Part shown: piece by piece, positions 5,455 to 7,945 of the stretch
Layout: each line of letters begins with the position of its first letter
Numbering within the stretch: position 1 is the stretch's first letter
From: Verrucomicrobiia bacterium
GTDB lineage: Bacteria > Verrucomicrobiota > Verrucomicrobiia > Opitutales > Opitutaceae
Assembly: GCA_030424825.1 (NCBI GenBank)
Contig: JAUHWE010000186.1
Coordinates: forward strand, 1 to 7,945
Direction: 5' to 3'
DNA length: 7,945 nucleotides
Program-made: the position numbers and the translations under genes
The notes under the pieces: generated by a model
The model's input: the letters and a program-made list of their open reading frames with translations, nothing else
What the model was told of the DNA's origin: nothing
Databases searched by the model: none

Positions 5455-6843
5455 CTATTTGCGGCCCGAAGATTCGAGAATCAGCAAATCGCGAACGACC
5501 GTGGCGGAATGCTCTTCCAGCTGGCCGGTGGATTCGTTTTCCCTCAGAACGCGTATTTCCACTTCCGATCCAGGAGCGCCACGAAGGATTCCAACGATGT
5601 CGTGTAGATTCTTGCCATAGAGGTCCTGAGATTCTTGGCCGGAATCACGTGACTGAACAATGAGATCACCTGCCCGCAAGTCGGTCGAAGCGAGTGCGCC
5701 GGTGGGCATGATCTCCGCGATTTTAGGGAATCCGTTTTCCGTTTTCAGAACGGCTCCGATTCCTTTGGGCGTGTTTTGATACACGGCTTGCATGCCGAGG
5801 TCCTTTTCTGCCTCATTCGTGAGGCTTTCGACCCAGTCTAGGGCTTTGTCGGTGCCTTTTGTGGCCAGGGAGGCGGATATTGCCTCGATCGCCAAACGCC
5901 GGTCTTCGGGATTGGCAATGGTATCCAAAGACTGGATCATATCGGTAGGATCCCTCCGGGCCCATGCACTTAGAATGTTTTCTGCGGCATCTACGGGGAG
6001 GTCATTGGGGTTTTCAGAGTACCAGCTCCAGGCGCCTCTCGGATCCTGGTTCGACCAGTTGTTGATCAGGCTTTCCGTAAATCGGGACTGTTCCCAGTCG
6101 GTCCAACCTTCGGTCAGGGCCAAGGTTTTGGCAGGATCGAAGTCGGGCAAAGAAGGAGAGAGGCGGGCGACGATTTCCGATCGACTCGGATGGCTGGAAA
6201 ACGCGTCCATCCAAGCTGAATTGACCGTTGGGTCGCTGGACGACCGGGCGAGGATTGAGGCGAGTTCGGCTTCGAGTCCGAATCGGCCCTCGGACACGCC
6301 GAGTAGACGTCTTTGGCGGCTCTCTTGTTGATCATTCGGGAGATTCTTGTCGATTGCCCATTCGGCAACCAGTCCCTTCAAGGCGAAACTGCGAGTCGTT
6401 CCTGCTTGAGCGGTTGCAATGGTCAAGGCGTCGCGAGGTGAGCTATTTTCCGCGATGTACTTAAAAAGGCCGGCGACAAAAAGCGCCTGCTCACGGGGAT
6501 TCATCGATGCCGCTTTGGCAAGAGCATCATCGAGATTGTCTTTCGCGGCCTGATAGCCGATTTCTCTGAAATCCACTCTTTCGTCGCTGGCTGCCATGGG
6601 GCTTTCGCGATTCCTTCGCAGCGAAGGGGAAGGATCCGGTTCCTGCGGTTGAGGTGGCGTTGGGGTATCCAAGGTCGCGTTGTCAGGCTCGGCTTTGGGA
6701 TGGGTCTCTGATCCAGAATCGATCGCCGCTTCTGTGTGGGCTCCTTGACGATAGCCGAGGGCATAGAGGCCGACCCCGACTGCTATTATTAATGTTGTAG
6801 TCGCGATACGGCGAAAGGGGGTGCGATTTGATTTCGGTCTCAT
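5455..6843 (-). CDS. Membrane-anchored helical-repeat protein with C-terminal PDZ domain
   Basis: 462 aa. A basic N-terminus (MRPKSNRTPFRR) leads into one hydrophobic segment (about 13-30), a likely signal anchor with the rest outside the cytoplasmic membrane. Residues 45-75 are a Pro/Glu-rich linker. Residues about 90-345 are Ala-rich and helical, with irregular repeats built around W and DP (for example WSNQDPRGAWSWY at 263-275 and WARRDPTDMIQSL at 294-306), a style I associate with large verrucomicrobial membrane proteins. Residues about 355-450 form a PDZ domain: GIGAVL carboxylate-loop region, PTGALASTDLRAGDLIV (380-396), and RGAPGSEVEIRV (421-432), as in CtpA- or DegP-type PDZ domains. 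No protease domain is attached, so it may be a scaffold, chaperone or regulator of an envelope protease. It is the first gene of a possible four-gene unit. No named family recognised. Confidence 0.8.
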   Translation of the reverse strand: MRPKSNRTPFRRIATTTLIIAVGVGLYALGYRQGAHTEAAIDSGSETHPKAEPDNATLDTPTPPQPQEPDPSPSLRRNRESPMAASDERVDFREIGYQAAKDNLDDALAKAASMNPREQALFVAGLFKYIAENSSPRDALTIATAQAGTTRSFALKGLVAEWAIDKNLPNDQQESRQRRLLGVSEGRFGLEAELASILARSSSDPTVNSAWMDAFSSHPSRSEIVARLSPSLPDFDPAKTLALTEGWTDWEQSRFTESLINNWSNQDPRGAWSWYSENPNDLPVDAAENILSAWARRDPTDMIQSLDTIANPEDRRLAIEAISASLATKGTDKALDWVESLTNEAEKDLGMQAVYQNTPKGIGAVLKTENGFPKIAEIMPTGALASTDLRAGDLIVQSRDSGQESQDLYGKNLHDIVGILRGAPGSEVEIRVLRENESTGQLEEHSATVVRDLLILESSGRK

Positions 6844-6871
6844 GGGGAAGCTTTTTTAGCATTAGTCAGCC

Positions 6872-6906
6872 CGATTCAACGATTGTGCCGAATCGTTTTC
6901 ATTCGG
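6872..6906 (-). promoter_or_regulatory. Overlapping alternative hairpins upstream of the PDZ gene
   Basis: Three stems compete for the same bases in the divergent intergenic space: CGATTC (6872-6877) with GAATCG (6890-6895); AACGATT (6878-6884) with AATCGTT (6891-6897); and CCGAAT (6888-6893) with ATTCGG (6901-6906). If the PDZ transcript starts further upstream, its leader could adopt exclusive structures. The stems are short, no T-run follows on either strand, and no convincing -35/-10 pair was found in 6844-7009. An operator palindrome for a DNA-binding protein is equally possible. Confidence 0.2.
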
Positions 6907-7009
6907 GGAAACTGAAGGTCGGCAATTGGCGCCTTGAAAAACGAGCGAAGACCTGTTGATCTCCATCCTGTCGCCGCGTACGGCTAGATCGCGGCTAATT
7001 GCTACACCT

Positions 7010-7945
7010 ATGTTTCGACTAACTACCCTCTTTGCGAGCCTTGTGCTGGCGTCCTATGTGGCGGCTCAAAAGCCGAATATTCTCTGGATCTCTTGTGAAG
7101 ATATCAGCGCCCATCTGGGATGCTATGAGGATCCCCGTGCGATCACTCCCAATCTCGACAAGCTAGCGTCGGAAGGTGTTCGATATACGCATGCCTTCAC
7201 CTCGGCAGGGGTGTGTGCGCCTTGTCGAAGCGGCATTATTACAGGAATGTACCAGACGACTCTCGGCACGCAGCATATGCGAGGTCATGCCCAGCTCCCA
7301 CCGGAGGTGAAGCCCTTTCCGGCTTATCTGCGACAGGCGGGATATTATTGTACAAACAACAGCAAGGAGGATTATCAGTTTGTCACCCCCAAGGGTGTTT
7401 GGGACGATTCTAGTAAGAACGGACATTGGCGTAACCGGAAAAACCCCGAGCAACCCTTCTTTTCCGTATTCAATTTTACGGGATGTCATGAAAGTGGAAT
7501 CGCTAGTGTGGAGAAGTATCGGGATGTGACGAAAGACTTGGACCCGAATCAGCGGCAGAATGCGGACGAACTGTCAACGTTTCCTCCCTATTACCCGGAG
7601 ACGCCGGATGCTCGCGAGGATTGGAAGCGTAATTACGAGCTCATTACGGCAATGGATGCGTGGGCGGGAGATTTGATTCGCCAGCTTAAAGAGGACGGGT
7701 TGTATGAAAATACGATTATCATGTATTGGTCCGACCATGGGGTGGGCTTGCCTCGTGCAAAGCGATGGCTATACGATTCCGGTACGCGGGTGCCGTTGAT
7801 TGTCCGTATTCCGAAGGGGCTCCAAGTAGATGGACAGGGAAAGCCGGGTGTCGCCACCGATCAGTTGGTAAGCTCAATCGACTATGGCCCCACAGTACTG
7901 AATCTTGCCGGGATCGAGATCCCCCCGCATGTGCAAGGGATCCCT
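7010..7945 (+). CDS. Secreted sulfamidase-like sulfatase, 3' end cut by the window
   Basis: 312 codons are present from ATG 7010, with no stop before the window edge. Residues 1-19 are a signal peptide (LTTLFASLVLASYVAA, cut before QKPN). The enzyme should be an exported sulfatase. GVCAPCRSGIITGMYQTTLG followed by TQHMR (67-91) is the hallmark of the heparan N-sulfatase-like group common in planctomycetes and verrucomicrobia (probably SulfAtlas S1_8; inference). C69 is the formylglycine cysteine, in a canonical C-x-P-x-R motif. Other key residues are E30-D31, K119, H160 in FTGCHESG, D242-H243 in SDHG, and K251. The first metal ligand is Glu rather than the usual Asp, and an extra Cys (C72) lies three residues after the catalytic one. 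It is transcribed away from the PDZ gene across a 166-nt gap. No Shine-Dalgarno sequence is seen. The C-terminal domain lies outside the window. Confidence 0.92.
   Translation, partial: MFRLTTLFASLVLASYVAAQKPNILWISCEDISAHLGCYEDPRAITPNLDKLASEGVRYTHAFTSAGVCAPCRSGIITGMYQTTLGTQHMRGHAQLPPEVKPFPAYLRQAGYYCTNNSKEDYQFVTPKGVWDDSSKNGHWRNRKNPEQPFFSVFNFTGCHESGIASVEKYRDVTKDLDPNQRQNADELSTFPPYYPETPDAREDWKRNYELITAMDAWAGDLIRQLKEDGLYENTIIMYWSDHGVGLPRAKRWLYDSGTRVPLIVRIPKGLQVDGQGKPGVATDQLVSSIDYGPTVLNLAGIEIPPHVQGIP

Larger units (their letters stand above)
3721..6843 (-). other. Possible transcription unit: PDZ protein, S4 protein, thyA, folA
   Basis: Four minus-strand genes follow one another with gaps of 47 nt (PDZ to S4), 80 nt (S4 to thyA) and 95 nt (thyA to folA). 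The last gap is almost filled by a REP pair. No strong intrinsic terminator is visible in the two upstream gaps, so co-transcription is plausible, but internal promoters cannot be excluded. thyA with folA is a well-known functional pair. The role of the two upstream genes with them is not obvious. Confidence 0.4.

Noticed and set aside
5792..6331. Plus-strand open frame of 179 codons opposite the PDZ gene
   Set aside because: The antisense product has no recognisable features, whereas the minus strand encodes an anchor, linker, repeats and PDZ domain in one continuous frame.
6934..6962. Possible -35 TTGAAA with 17-nt spacer before the third sulfatase
   Set aside because: The matching -10 position reads TGATCT, which is a poor fit to TATAAT; not reported as a promoter.

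Overview
The window looks like a chromosomal stretch from a free-living, polysaccharide-degrading bacterium, most likely of the Verrucomicrobiota (Opitutae-like) or a related PVC-group lineage. This placement is inference. It rests on three secreted sulfatases, a membrane-anchored protein with W/DP helical repeats and a PDZ domain, the absence of Shine-Dalgarno sequences before the genes, and many small GTAG-type palindromic repeats between genes. No marker gene settles the phylum.

Layout. Positions 1-282 are intergenic and packed with REP-like palindromes, one of them split by a second palindrome. At 283-1788 (+) lies a secreted iduronate-2-sulfatase-like sulfatase. Positions 1789-2038 hold a perfect 31-bp inverted pair of REPs. 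At 2039-3496 (+) lies a second secreted sulfatase of the same broad type. Positions 3497-3720 separate it from a convergent gene block and hold two more REPs and a double-hairpin element bounded by 9-bp direct repeats. On the minus strand, in transcription order, are a membrane-anchored PDZ protein (6843-5455), a small S4 RNA-binding protein (5407-5171), thymidylate synthase thyA (5090-4290) and dihydrofolate reductase folA (4194-3721). A third sulfatase, sulfamidase-like, starts divergently at 7010 (+) and runs off the right edge.

Function. thyA and folA are a classical pair: ThyA makes dTMP and oxidises methylene-tetrahydrofolate to dihydrofolate, which FolA reduces again. The S4 and PDZ genes lie just upstream on the same strand and may share their transcript. 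The three sulfatases would be exported and would remove sulfate from a sulfated glycan. All three keep the active-site cysteine needed for formylglycine formation, but two have C-x-A-S-R rather than C-x-P-x-R. No glycoside hydrolase, transporter or formylglycine-generating enzyme is in view.

The genes belong to known families. The least-explained signal is the intergenic repeat family: nine related units of 27-29 bp, counting one interrupted copy, in four of the intergenic spaces, with conserved GTAGGGC and GCCGC ends around variable but self-complementary centres. I see no evidence for a wholly new defence or enzymatic system here.
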